This document shows, piece after piece, positions 55,952 to 64,000 of a stretch of 64,000 bases of DNA. The notes beneath the pieces were generated by a model. The model was not told the DNA's origin. It did no database searches and worked only from the letters and a program-made list of their open reading frames with translations. Each line of letters begins with the position of its first letter. Position 1 is the stretch's first letter. A program made the position numbers and the translations under genes. The stretch is from contig NZ_CP041765.1 of NCBI RefSeq assembly GCF_007559025.1, forward strand, positions 3,345,501-3,409,500. Reading direction: 5' to 3'. This stretch comes from Tomitella fengzijianii. Lineage in GTDB: Bacteria; Actinomycetota; Actinomycetes; Mycobacteriales; Mycobacteriaceae.

Positions 55952-56919
55952 CCTGCCGCCTCCGTCCGCACCGCGGCCGGCGGCGCGTCCACCGCGTGCC
56001 CCGTCTCCGGACTGCGGTAGTCGAGAACATCGCCGGTGGCCGCGAGGAATGCGTCCTCCAACGAGCCGCGGACCTCGGTGAGCTCATCGACGCGCAGCCC
56101 CGCCGCGAAGCAGACCCGGCCCACCGACGGCGTGTCCAGGCCACCGGCCGGATCCGACAGCGCCAGCGCCCCTGCACCGGTCGCCTCCACCGCCCATCCC
56201 CTGGTGCAGGCCGCGTCACGCAACACCTCCGGCCGGTCCACGCGGACGCGGATCGAGGTCGCGCTCATGGACCGCACGAACTCGTCGGTGTCGTACTGCC
56301 CGATGAGGCTGCCGCGGCCTATGACGACGAGGCGATCGGCAGTCAGGGACATTTCGGAAAGCAGATGGCTGGACACGAGCACCGCGTTGCCGCACTCGGC
56401 GTAGTGGCGGATGAACCGGCGCATCCAGTGCACGCCGTCCGGGTCGAGCCCGTTGAGCGGTTCGTCGAGCACCAGGTGCGCGGGTTCCCCCAACAGCGCA
56501 CCCGCGAGCCCCAGCCGTTGCCTCATTCCCAGCGAGTAGCCGCCCACCCGCCGGTCCGCGACACCGTCGAGCCCCACTCTGGTCAGCACCGTGTCCACCC
56601 GGTCGGCATCGATTCGACCCACCTGCGACAGCCAGCGCAGGTGCGCGCGGGCGCTGCGGCCCGGATGCACCCACCCGGCGTCGAGAAGCGCCCCGACCCT
56701 GCTCATCGGCCTGTCGAGCGCACCATAGGGGTGGCCATCGATGCAGGCGCTGCCGCCGTCCGGGCGCTCCAGCCCCAGGAGGATCCGCAGCGTCGTGGAC
56801 TTGCCCGCGCCGTTGGGGCCGACGAAACCGGTGACCAGTCCGTCCTCCGCGGTGAAGCTCAGCGAGTCCACGGCCATGGTCTCCCCGTACCGGCGGGAGA
56901 GCCCCTCCACTTCGATCAT
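55948..56919 (-). CDS. ABC transporter ATP-binding protein (drug/bacteriocin-type)
   Basis: A 323-residue ATPase: Walker A GPNGAGKST (about residue 35), signature YSLGMRQRLG, Walker B HLVLDEPLNGLDP and the H-loop VSSHLLSEM. The C-terminal 90 residues are the accessory domain typical of DrrA/BcrA-like exporter ATPases. GGAGGTG precedes ATG 56919; the frame running to 57180 is upstream read-through. First gene of the four-gene unit. Confidence 0.92.
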   Translation of the reverse strand: MIEVEGLSRRYGETMAVDSLSFTAEDGLVTGFVGPNGAGKSTTLRILLGLERPDGGSACIDGHPYGALDRPMSRVGALLDAGWVHPGRSARAHLRWLSQVGRIDADRVDTVLTRVGLDGVADRRVGGYSLGMRQRLGLAGALLGEPAHLVLDEPLNGLDPDGVHWMRRFIRHYAECGNAVLVSSHLLSEMSLTADRLVVIGRGSLIGQYDTDEFVRSMSATSIRVRVDRPEVLRDAACTRGWAVEATGAGALALSDPAGGLDTPSVGRVCFAAGLRVDELTEVRGSLEDAFLAATGDVLDYRSPETGHAVDAPPAAVRTEAAG

Positions 56920-57075
56920 CGTGCACACCTCCGTCTTTCGGTCCCGGCGGACGTCGCCGGGCGGTATGCACTCCACCTTGTCGCCGGTGCGCCGCGAGCG
57001 CGTCGGAGCGCGGGGGGAATTCCACGGGCCGGCCGTCCTACTCCGGTGGGACGGCCGCCGCACGCATCCCCGCCC

Positions 57076-57134
57076 CGCCGACCAAGCAAGAACTGCACCA
57101 ACAGACCCCCAGACGCGCAGTATCTGCTTGGTCG
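57076..57134. repeat. RepA copy 4 (divergent promoter region)
   Basis: CCGACCAAGCA and TGCTTGGTCG arms with a nested ACTGC/GCAGT stem. It is more diverged than the other three copies. It lies between the start of the ABC ATPase gene and the SIMPL lipoprotein gene, so this family is not limited to gene ends. Confidence 0.7.
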
Positions 57135-57203
57135 CCCCACGATTCGCGCCCATCCGGCCCCGGACACCGCCCGGGCCCACGCAATATCAGCCACCATGGA
57201 GTG

Positions 57204-57926
57204 ATGCGTACACGTTCCCGTTCCGTCGCCTGCGCCCTCGCCGCCTCCGCCGCCCTGCTCGCCGCCGGCTGCTCGAGCTCGTCCGGCACCGCACCGTCGG
57301 CAGGGCCGGACGCGCCCGCCCCCGGCATCAGCACCCAAGCCGCAGGCACCGTCAGCGGCACCCCCGACACGGTGACGGTGGTGCTGGCGGTGCAGACGCA
57401 GGCCGCCTCGGCGAACGCCGCGCTCACCGACAACGCGGACAAGGCGAACACGGTGATCGACCTGCTCAAGGGCAAGGGCATCGCGGCGGAGGACATCAAG
57501 ACCAGCAACCTGAACCTGCGCCCGCAGCACGGCCCCGACCAGCAGATCACCGGCTACCAGGTGACCAACGAGGTGACGGCCACGGTGCACGACATCAGCA
57601 AGGCGGGCCCGCTCATCGACGCGGCCGCCGGCGCTGCGGGCGACGCGATCCGCGTGCGGCAGACCAGCTTCTCCATCTCCGATGACAGCGACCTGCGTGC
57701 CCAGGCCCGCGCCGAGGCCGTCACGCAGGCGCAGGAGCAGGCGAAGCAGATCGCGGAGGCGGCCGGCGTGGACCTGGGCGGCGTCCGGTCGATCTCCGAG
57801 GTGGCCGCGCAGTCCGGCCCGCCGCAGCCGCTCGGGCTGGCCGACAGGTCCGCGGCCGCGACCCCCGTGGAGCCCGGCTCGCAGGATGTGACGGTGAAGG
57901 TGGACGTGGTCTACGACGTCGGGTGA
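57204..57926 (+). CDS. SIMPL domain (DUF541) lipoprotein
   Basis: A 240-residue lipoprotein with lipobox LLAAGC and a Ser/Pro-rich linker, then a SIMPL/DUF541 domain: VSGTPDTVTVVLAVQTQAASANAAL, IKTSNLNLRPQHG, YQVTNEVTATVHD and a C-terminal V-x-V-x-V-V-Y-D-V strand. The family forms ring-like assemblies in some bacteria and is linked to stress tolerance, but no role is established here. ATG 57204 follows GGAG; a GTG one codon earlier is possible. Confidence 0.88.
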   Translation: MRTRSRSVACALAASAALLAAGCSSSSGTAPSAGPDAPAPGISTQAAGTVSGTPDTVTVVLAVQTQAASANAALTDNADKANTVIDLLKGKGIAAEDIKTSNLNLRPQHGPDQQITGYQVTNEVTATVHDISKAGPLIDAAAGAAGDAIRVRQTSFSISDDSDLRAQARAEAVTQAQEQAKQIAEAAGVDLGGVRSISEVAAQSGPPQPLGLADRSAAATPVEPGSQDVTVKVDVVYDVG

Positions 57927-57945
57927 CGCCGGAAGCCTGAGACCC

Positions 57946-59661
57946 TTACTCCGCCAGCACCTTCCGCAATCGCCGCGTGTCGTCGTCGGTCCACTGCGGC
58001 GGCTGGAGGATGGCGGCCCACGCGTCGGCGTAGTCGGCCACGTAGGTGTGCCCGAATCCGTCCGGCACGTCCGTCCCCACCGCCATGTCGGCACTGAGCT
58101 GCAGGAAGGTGATGATGGGGTACCACTGCGCGGACGGCAGCACCGCGTCGCCACGCGGCTCGTCGAGCCAGTCGGGTTCGGAGAGCAGCGTGTCCGGGTT
58201 CCACCACGTGATCGGGTCGGACGCGTGCTGCAGGTACACCACCCGCGTCCCCTCCCACGGGGTTTCGGGTCGCTTCAGGTCCTCGGCGTCGGAGACGAAG
58301 CGCACCGTCAGGCCCTCGCGGTAGATCGGCAGCCACTCCGGCGAGCCCTCGTCACGCTGCGCTGTGAACCGGCGCCACAGCTCGTTGTTGCTGGTGGGGC
58401 CCACGAACAGCGCGCCGTCGGTCTGCGCGGCCAGGTCCAGGTCGCCGGAGAAGGCCGACTCGCCGGAGAACGAGCCGAGGCTCTCCCCGAAGGTCACCAG
58501 CCGCGGACGTTGATCCTCGGGGCGCGACTGCACCTCGGCTGCGATGGCCCGGAACAGCGCCTGGCCGGCCTGCTGGGCGCGGCTCTGGTCGGCGATGAAC
58601 GACAACCAGCTGGGCAGGTAGGAGTACTGCATGCTCGCGATGGCCGTGTCCCCGCCGAACATGTACTCCAGCGACGTGGACGACGCCTCGTTGATCCACC
58701 CGCTGCCGGTGGTGTTCGCGACGGCGATCACCTCCCGGTCCAGGGCCCCGGTGCGCTCGAGCTCGTCCACCACGCGCTGCGCCCGCTCGACGACGCCGCC
58801 GTCGGTGGAGGCGAGGCCCGCGTAGACGCGGATCGGCTCGACGGCGGGCCGGTCGGTGAAGCGCTCGATCTGCTCGACCGTCGGACCGTCGGAGACGAAC
58901 CTCCGGCCCAGCCGCCCCAGCGAGTCCCAGGTGACCAGCGACTCGGCGCTGCCGGACCGCAGGGGCGTGTCCGGCGGGGCGTTGTCCGCCTCGTTCTCGT
59001 CGTTGATGGCGCTGAAGCTGGAGTTGAGCCCGGACATCAGCCAATTCGCGAGCACGCCGTTGGCCAGGGTCACCACCAGCAAACCGGCCAGTACGACGCC
59101 GACGACGGCGGCGACACGGCGGGGCAGGAACCCGCGGCCCAGCCGGGTGAGCAGCCGCGAGAGCCACCGGAACCCGCGGCAGACCACGACGATCGCCGCC
59201 CACACCAGCACCGCGATCGCCAGCGTCAGCGGGTACGCCCACCACCGCAACGCATCTGCGGACATGATGGTGCGCAGATGCGACTGCCAGTGCGCGAACC
59301 ATACGAGGATCGACGTCGTGCCGCCGACGGCCACCACGGGCAGCGCCCACCACGCGATCCGCTGCACAAGGCGGGGCGGCTCCCACTCCAGCAGCCACCG
59401 CAGGAACAGGGCGACGAGGATGCCGATGCCGTAGCCGATGGCCGCGGAGCCGCCGGACACGACGCCTTGGAAGAGCGGCCCACGCGGGAGCAGGGTGGGC
59501 GTGAGCGATGCCCAGAAGAACAGCAGCGCCCCGACGAGGCCCAGGTAGGGGGCTCCAGCGAACCAGATGCGGGTGCGGTGGGAACGGTCGTCGACCGGTT
59601 CGGCGATGCTGTGGCCGTCCGTGTCGTCGCGGCCGTCCGGCGTCGTCTGCTCAGTGGTCAC
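57946..59661 (-). CDS. Membrane alpha/beta-hydrolase family protein
   Basis: A 571-residue protein with four to five N-terminal membrane helices (about 35-210) and a C-terminal alpha/beta-hydrolase-like domain (about 260-571). The domain holds TFGESLGSFSGESAF, with nucleophile Ser in G-E-S-L-G, and a late QHASDPITWW. This is the actinobacterial alpha/beta-hydrolase family (with an N-terminal membrane part) of unknown substrate. GTG 59661 is chosen; the gene overlaps the end of the upstream DedA gene by eleven bases, so they are probably cotranscribed. Confidence 0.85.
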   Translation of the reverse strand: MTTEQTTPDGRDDTDGHSIAEPVDDRSHRTRIWFAGAPYLGLVGALLFFWASLTPTLLPRGPLFQGVVSGGSAAIGYGIGILVALFLRWLLEWEPPRLVQRIAWWALPVVAVGGTTSILVWFAHWQSHLRTIMSADALRWWAYPLTLAIAVLVWAAIVVVCRGFRWLSRLLTRLGRGFLPRRVAAVVGVVLAGLLVVTLANGVLANWLMSGLNSSFSAINDENEADNAPPDTPLRSGSAESLVTWDSLGRLGRRFVSDGPTVEQIERFTDRPAVEPIRVYAGLASTDGGVVERAQRVVDELERTGALDREVIAVANTTGSGWINEASSTSLEYMFGGDTAIASMQYSYLPSWLSFIADQSRAQQAGQALFRAIAAEVQSRPEDQRPRLVTFGESLGSFSGESAFSGDLDLAAQTDGALFVGPTSNNELWRRFTAQRDEGSPEWLPIYREGLTVRFVSDAEDLKRPETPWEGTRVVYLQHASDPITWWNPDTLLSEPDWLDEPRGDAVLPSAQWYPIITFLQLSADMAVGTDVPDGFGHTYVADYADAWAAILQPPQWTDDDTRRLRKVLAE

Positions 59662-60310
59662 ACGATGATTCTGGACTGTCGACCGCCGCGGGGGCGGTAT
59701 CGGCACCCGCCGCGCGCCGCCGGCGCCGGACGAGCCACACCGCCGCGGCCGCGACGACCACCACCGTCAGCGCCACAGCCGACCCGGCCCCCAGCCACCG
59801 GACGACCTCCTTGTAGGAGCGGCCCACGACGAAGCCGACGGCGACGTTGGCCGCGCCCCACGTGACGGCGGCGGCGACGTCGGCGAGCAGGAACGGGCGC
59901 AGCCGCATCCCCGAGGAGCCCGCCAGCGTGGGCATCAGCGTGCGCACGAAGGCGATGTAGCGTCCGACGAACACCGCGAGCGGTCCGCGCCGAGCGATCA
60001 GCTCCTTGGTCTGCTCACGCCTGCGGCGCCGGCGCGGCGACATCGGCCGGCCTTCCATGCGGTCCCCCAGCAGATGGCCGACCCCGAATCCGGTGAGGTC
60101 GCCCAGCACCGCCGCTCCGACGACCACGGCCGCCATCGGCCACAGTTCCGCGTGACCCAGGCTGGCGAGCACCCCGCCGACGATCGCCGCCGTCTCACCG
60201 GGCACGACGAAACCCACCAGCAGCGCGACCTCGGCGAACACAAGTGCGCCGACGATCGCGTAGACGACGGCACCGTTCAGCGTCAACAGCTGCTCGAATA
60301 CCTCGGTCAT
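59651..60310 (-). CDS. DedA family membrane protein 3
   Basis: A 219-residue DedA protein with FVVPGETAAIVGGVLA (about 36-51) and GRYIAFVRTLMPTLAGSSGM near 117, and a C-terminal membrane helix followed by a basic and acidic tail. The residues around the first motif (GET) differ from the GDS of the two copies at 23.5-25 kb. It precedes and overlaps the hydrolase gene. Divergent from the aminotransferase gene. Confidence 0.88.
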   Translation of the reverse strand: MTEVFEQLLTLNGAVVYAIVGALVFAEVALLVGFVVPGETAAIVGGVLASLGHAELWPMAAVVVGAAVLGDLTGFGVGHLLGDRMEGRPMSPRRRRRREQTKELIARRGPLAVFVGRYIAFVRTLMPTLAGSSGMRLRPFLLADVAAAVTWGAANVAVGFVVGRSYKEVVRWLGAGSAVALTVVVVAAAAVWLVRRRRRAAGADTAPAAVDSPESSCDH

Positions 60311-60564
60311 GGTGGTGCCGCCCGCCGATCGTCCGCCGTCCCCGGGCTCCGGCTGGGGGCGGCATCGTCCTCCCGCGGCGGCCGGCCGACGGGCGTGCGC
60401 CGCGAAGAAGAATTCCGACCTGTGAGGATACAGGCCCGGCAGCCGATCGGCCGCCCCCGGGCCGGTCCCTGTCAGCGGAAGGGGCGGCCCACCGCAGGCG
60501 AGCCCTCGGCCACACTGCACGCCCGCGCCGCACGCCGCACCCGCCGCAGTGGCACGATGGTCGG

Positions 60565-61842
60565 GTGAGCATCTCAGACAACGTGCGCCCCGAGTCCACA
60601 CCGGCACCCCTGGACTACCCGGCACACCGCGCCCTGGAGCAGTCGCAGAAGCTCCAGAACGTCCTCTACGAGATCCGTGGACCGGTGCACGCCCACGCCG
60701 CGCGCATGGAGGCCGAGGGCCACCGGATCCTCAAGCTCAATATCGGCAATCCGGCCACGTTCGGTTTCGACGCGCCGGACGTGATCATGCGCGACATGAT
60801 CGCCGCCCTCCCCTACGCCCAGGGCTATTCGGAGTCCAAGGGCATCCTGTCGGCCCGCCGCGCCATCGTCACCCGCTACGAGCTGGAGCCCGGCTTCCCG
60901 CCGCTCGACGTCGAGGACATCTTCCTGGGCAACGGCGTCTCGGAACTCATCACCATCACCATGCAGGCGCTGCTGGACGACGGCGACGAGGTGCTGATCC
61001 CGGCGCCCGACTACCCGTTGTGGACGGCGATGACCTCGCTTGCCGGGGGCACCCCGGTGCACTACCTGTGCGACGAGGACAACGGCTGGCAGCCGGACAT
61101 CGAAGACCTGGAATCAAAGATCACCCCGCGCACCAAGGCGCTACTGGTGATCAACCCCAACAACCCCACCGGCGCGGTCTATTCGCGCGAGGTGCTCGAG
61201 CAGCTCGTCGAGCTGGCGCGCAAGCACCGGCTGCTGCTGCTGGCGGACGAGATCTACGACCGCATCCTCTACGACGACGCCAAGCACACCTCGCTGGCGT
61301 CGCTGGCCCCGGACATGCTGTGCCTCACGTTCAACGGGCTGTCGAAGACCTACCGGGTGGCCGGCTACCGCGCCGGCTGGCTGGCGGTCACCGGGCCCAA
61401 AGGCCACGCCACGGGGTTCCTCGAGGGCGTCAACCTGCTGGCCTCCACGCGCCTGTGCCCCAACGTGCCTGCGCAGCACGCGATCCAGGTGGCACTGGGC
61501 GGGTACCAGAGTGTGAACGACCTGATCCTCCCCGGCGGGCGGCTGCTGGAACAGCGCGACGCGGCCGTCAGCGGCCTCAACGCCATCCCCGGCGTCTCGT
61601 GCGTGGCACCCAAGGGCGCGTTGTACGCGTTCCCGCGGCTGGACCCGGAAGTGCACGAGATCCACGACGACGAGCAGCTGGTGCACGACCTGCTGACCAG
61701 CGAGAAGATCCTGGTCACCCAGGGCACCGGCTTCAACTGGCCGCACCCGGACCACCTGCGCATCGTCACCCTGCCCTGGGCCCGCGACCTGTCGGTGGCC
61801 ATCGAGCGGCTGGGCAACTTCCTGGCCGGCTACTCGCAGTAG
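60565..61842 (+). CDS. Alanine/aspartate aminotransferase family protein (AlaA-like)
   Basis: A 425-residue PLP-dependent class I aminotransferase. The PLP Lys is in NGLSKTYRVAGYRAGW (about residue 260), with NPNNPTGAVYS and DEIYDRILYD upstream. The N-terminal YEIRGPVHAHAARMEAEGHRILKLNIGNPATFGF is typical of alanine transaminase AlaA and of the M. tuberculosis AspC-annotated protein encoded next to the Fe-S oxidoreductase. Expected reaction: alanine or aspartate with 2-oxoglutarate. GTG 60565 is the best start. Confidence 0.92.
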   Translation: MSISDNVRPESTPAPLDYPAHRALEQSQKLQNVLYEIRGPVHAHAARMEAEGHRILKLNIGNPATFGFDAPDVIMRDMIAALPYAQGYSESKGILSARRAIVTRYELEPGFPPLDVEDIFLGNGVSELITITMQALLDDGDEVLIPAPDYPLWTAMTSLAGGTPVHYLCDEDNGWQPDIEDLESKITPRTKALLVINPNNPTGAVYSREVLEQLVELARKHRLLLLADEIYDRILYDDAKHTSLASLAPDMLCLTFNGLSKTYRVAGYRAGWLAVTGPKGHATGFLEGVNLLASTRLCPNVPAQHAIQVALGGYQSVNDLILPGGRLLEQRDAAVSGLNAIPGVSCVAPKGALYAFPRLDPEVHEIHDDEQLVHDLLTSEKILVTQGTGFNWPHPDHLRIVTLPWARDLSVAIERLGNFLAGYSQ

Positions 61843-61887
61843 TCGGCCCCGGCAGGCGCCGCTCCTCCTCCTCTGCCCGGTCGCCGA

Positions 61888-63147
61888 TCAGGCCCCGGGC
61901 AGCGGGATCTCTATGGGCGGCAGACCCGGGATGTTGATCTCCAACGGCGGGGGCGGCGCGGGCGCCTGCTGGACGGGCGGCTGCGGAGCCTGCTGCACAG
62001 GGGGCGGCGCCGGCGGCTCCTGCTCCGTCACCGGCGGCGGGGGCGGCTCAGGAGCGGGAGGCGGGGGCGGTGGCGCCGGCGCCTGCTGCGTCACCGGCGG
62101 CGGGGGCGCGGGCGCCTCGGTGGTCACCGGCCGAGGCGAGGGAACCTCCGGCGCCTTCGTCGTCGATGCCGGCGAGGGCGCGGCAGGCGACGTGGGCAAC
62201 TGGGAAGTCTGGGGGCCGGACGCGGTGTCGTCCCCTGCCAGCACCCCGCTCGCAGCGACGGCCCCGACGGCGAGACCCGCCAGCAGCACCAGCCCCACTA
62301 TGCCCGCGACGGCGGCCGCCGACGACGTCCAGTCCGGCCCGCGCCTGGAGCGCTCCGCCACCGGCGCCCAGTCGCCGTCCGAGGCGGAACCCGACGCCCC
62401 GACGGCCTCCCGGCTGGGCAGCAGCGAGGCGCCCCGCGCCACAACCGATTCCGGCCCTCCGGGGATGATCACCGGGAGCCCCAGCTCGCGCTCGACCACC
62501 TCGGCGTCGAACTGCTCATGGATGCGCTCGCCCACCAGCACGACCAGGTCCGCCATCACGCCGCTGAGCTGCTGCGCGGCATCGACGACCATCGCGACGC
62601 CCTCGAGCACGTCCACGTCCGCGGCCGCGAGCTTGTCGGTGGAGATGCGCTGGATCTCCTCCACCATCGCGCCGTCGGCGTCGACGATGCCGCAGCTGTA
62701 GCGCCACGAATCCACATTGCACACCGCGACGTGCCGTGCGAAGCCCACCTGCCGGGTCGCCATCAGCTCGGCGAGTGCGGCGACGGGCGTGGGCATCAGG
62801 CTGTAGTGGGTGAGCCCTGCGGCGTCGGTGCCCATCGTGATGCGCTTGGCCTGGTCCGCGTCGTGGTAGGCGAACACCACCGAGCGGATGGTGCGGTCGA
62901 TCCGCGACGCAGCCGCGCCCTCACCGGCACGACCGGCCAGCAACGGCCGCAGCGCATAGGCCACCTGCTCCTCCGGCGTGCCGTAGGAGGGGACGTCGTT
63001 GAGCAGGCGCGCCGCGTCGAGCATCTCCACCGAGCGCTTGCGGACGGCGCGGCCGCCGTACACCGCCGGATCGCCGGACATGGGCGCGTCCGCGAGGGCC
63101 ATGCGGACATCGTCGCCGTTGATGCTGACGCCGAGGATGGCACTCAT
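61888..63147 (-). CDS. Actin-like ATPase-fold membrane protein with proline-rich tail
   Basis: A 419-residue protein in three parts. Residues 1-255 begin MSAILGVSINGDDVRMALAD and have beta-alpha repeats suggesting an ASKHA/DUF7159-type fold without clear nucleotide motifs. One membrane helix follows (AAAVAGIVGLVLLAGLAVGAVA, about 280-302), and then an extracellular Pro-rich tail of about 115 residues ending LEINIPGLPPIEIPLPGA. The open frame extends upstream to 63369, but the ATG at 63147 fits the domain start. Function unknown; cell-envelope role is inferred from topology. Confidence 0.75.
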   Translation of the reverse strand: MSAILGVSINGDDVRMALADAPMSGDPAVYGGRAVRKRSVEMLDAARLLNDVPSYGTPEEQVAYALRPLLAGRAGEGAAASRIDRTIRSVVFAYHDADQAKRITMGTDAAGLTHYSLMPTPVAALAELMATRQVGFARHVAVCNVDSWRYSCGIVDADGAMVEEIQRISTDKLAAADVDVLEGVAMVVDAAQQLSGVMADLVVLVGERIHEQFDAEVVERELGLPVIIPGGPESVVARGASLLPSREAVGASGSASDGDWAPVAERSRRGPDWTSSAAAVAGIVGLVLLAGLAVGAVAASGVLAGDDTASGPQTSQLPTSPAAPSPASTTKAPEVPSPRPVTTEAPAPPPPVTQQAPAPPPPPPAPEPPPPPVTEQEPPAPPPVQQAPQPPVQQAPAPPPPLEINIPGLPPIEIPLPGA

Positions 63148-63451
63148 CCGGGACTCGCCGGATGCACGCGCCTGGCCGCTGTCACGTTCCGACCGATCCA
63201 CAGTGCCCTCCGTCCACGCCGGCCCCTCGCCTGCCGGACGGGCCTGTCCTGCACCTCCGGCGATCGGTCTCCCGCGCGGGGCCTTCTCCCAAGCGACGGC
63301 CGGCCTGGTGACAGGCGTCCCGACGCGCCGAACAATTCCCCCGCCACCATACTTGCGCTGCGAGGACACGGCTCGGCGATGTAGCGAAACACCTGGTCTT
63401 CAACGTGTCGGCGCGGCGCCGGGCCCCTGTGGTACCGCGGCGGGCGCGACG

Positions 63452-64000
63452 TCAGCGGCGGAAGTTCAGGTACGCGCGCGACGGCGTCGGGCCGCGCTGG
63501 CCCTGGTACTTGGAGCCGACGGACGCGCTGCCGTAGGGGTTCTCGGACGGGCTGGTCAGCCGCAGCAGGCACAGCTGGCCGATCTTCATGCCCGGCCACA
63601 GGGTGATCGGCAGGTTCGCCACGTTGGACAACTCCAGCGTGATGTGACCGGAGAAGCCGGGGTCGATGAACCCGGCCGTCGAGTGGGTCAGCAACCCCAG
63701 CCGGCCCAGGCTCGACTTGCCCTCGAGGCGCCCGGCGAGATCGTCGGGCAGCGTGCAGCACTCCATGGTGGCGCCCAGCACGAACTCGCCCGGATGCAGG
63801 ACGAACGGCTCGCCGTCGCCCGGGGCCACGAGCGTGGTCAGCTCGTCCTGCTGCTGCGCCGGGTCGATGTGGGTGTACCGGGTGTTGTTGAAGACGCGGA
63901 AGAACTCGTCCAGCCGGACATCCACGCTCGACGGCTGCACCAGCGCGTCGTCATAGGGCTCGATGCCGAGCCGACCGGAGTCGAGCGCGGCGCGGATATC
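63452..64000 (-). CDS. dcd: dCTP deaminase, 5' end outside window
   Basis: A partial enzyme of 182 residues so far, in frame to the window edge and lacking only the first codons. The actinobacterial Dcd converts dCTP toward dUMP or dUTP to supply thymidylate. Signatures are [69 protein letters not shown] and the C-terminal [14 protein letters not shown]. The GTG near 63940 is an internal Val. M. tuberculosis Dcd is bifunctional (deaminase and dUTPase), which this sequence is likely to share. Confidence 0.95.
   Translation of the reverse strand, partial: DIRAALDSGRLGIEPYDDALVQPSSVDVRLDEFFRVFNNTRYTHIDPAQQQDELTTLVAPGDGEPFVLHPGEFVLGATMECCTLPDDLAGRLEGKSSLGRLGLLTHSTAGFIDPGFSGHITLELSNVANLPITLWPGMKIGQLCLLRLTSPSENPYGSASVGSKYQGQRGPTPSRAYLNFRR

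Overview
This 64 kb window is high-GC chromosomal DNA from a mycolic-acid-producing actinomycete (order Mycobacteriales). Three things point there: an antigen-85-like mycolyltransferase; an HspR/HAIR-controlled dnaK-grpE-dnaJ-hspR operon; and many genes whose Mycobacterium tuberculosis counterparts sit close together between about Rv0321 and Rv0385 (dcd, alanine aminotransferase, the large Fe-S oxidoreductase, dnaK operon, DUF3151, fba, DedA, GH76, SpoU methyltransferase, pyrE, clpB, flavohaemoglobin). Local order differs from Mycobacterium, and several accessory genes are inserted. A genus such as Gordonia, Tsukamurella, Dietzia or Williamsia is plausible, but I cannot decide from sequence alone. 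There are no rRNA or tRNA genes, CRISPR arrays, insertion sequences or prophage.

Layout. 1-5 kb: end of an unknown gene, a peptide-type solute-binding lipoprotein, a nitronate monooxygenase and an acyl-CoA synthetase. 5-10.2 kb: a catabolic locus with an esterase-amidohydrolase fusion, a TetR regulator and a divergent Baeyer-Villiger monooxygenase. 10.2-11 kb: a BrnT/BrnA-like toxin-antitoxin pair bracketed by two direct copies of a 60 bp palindromic repeat. 11-15 kb: acyl-CoA synthetase, a membrane protein and cobQ. 15-20 kb: a complete ferric-siderophore uptake locus around an IdeR-type box. 20-26 kb: mycolyltransferase-like protein, DUF3151 protein, fba, two DedA proteins and a GH76 protein. 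26-32 kb: RNA methyltransferase, small membrane proteins, lysoplasmalogenase and pyrE. 32-38 kb: clpB with HAIR boxes, a DUF559-type gene bracketed by another repeat, and an acyl-CoA synthetase. 38-43.4 kb: flavohaemoglobin, then a two-component system embedded among three paralogous small secreted proteins. 43.5-47.9 kb: hspR-dnaJ-grpE-dnaK. 48-53 kb: two glycine-rich secreted proteins and the Fe-S oxidoreductase with a repetitive tail. 53-57 kb: ABC exporter plus two-component system. 57-64 kb: SIMPL lipoprotein, alpha/beta-hydrolase membrane protein, DedA, aminotransferase, a proline-rich membrane protein and the 5'-truncated dcd.

The most interesting unit is 39.4-43.4 kb. Three paralogous secreted proteins each carry upstream the same 18 bp dyad (GTCCCCC-N4-GGYGGAC or a close variant). 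One of the three dyads lies in the shared promoter region of the response-regulator gene. This suggests a dedicated, self-regulated signalling and secretion module that I do not recognise as described. A second theme is palindromic repeats in direct orientation bracketing accessory genes: RepA around the toxin-antitoxin pair, RepB around the DUF559 gene.
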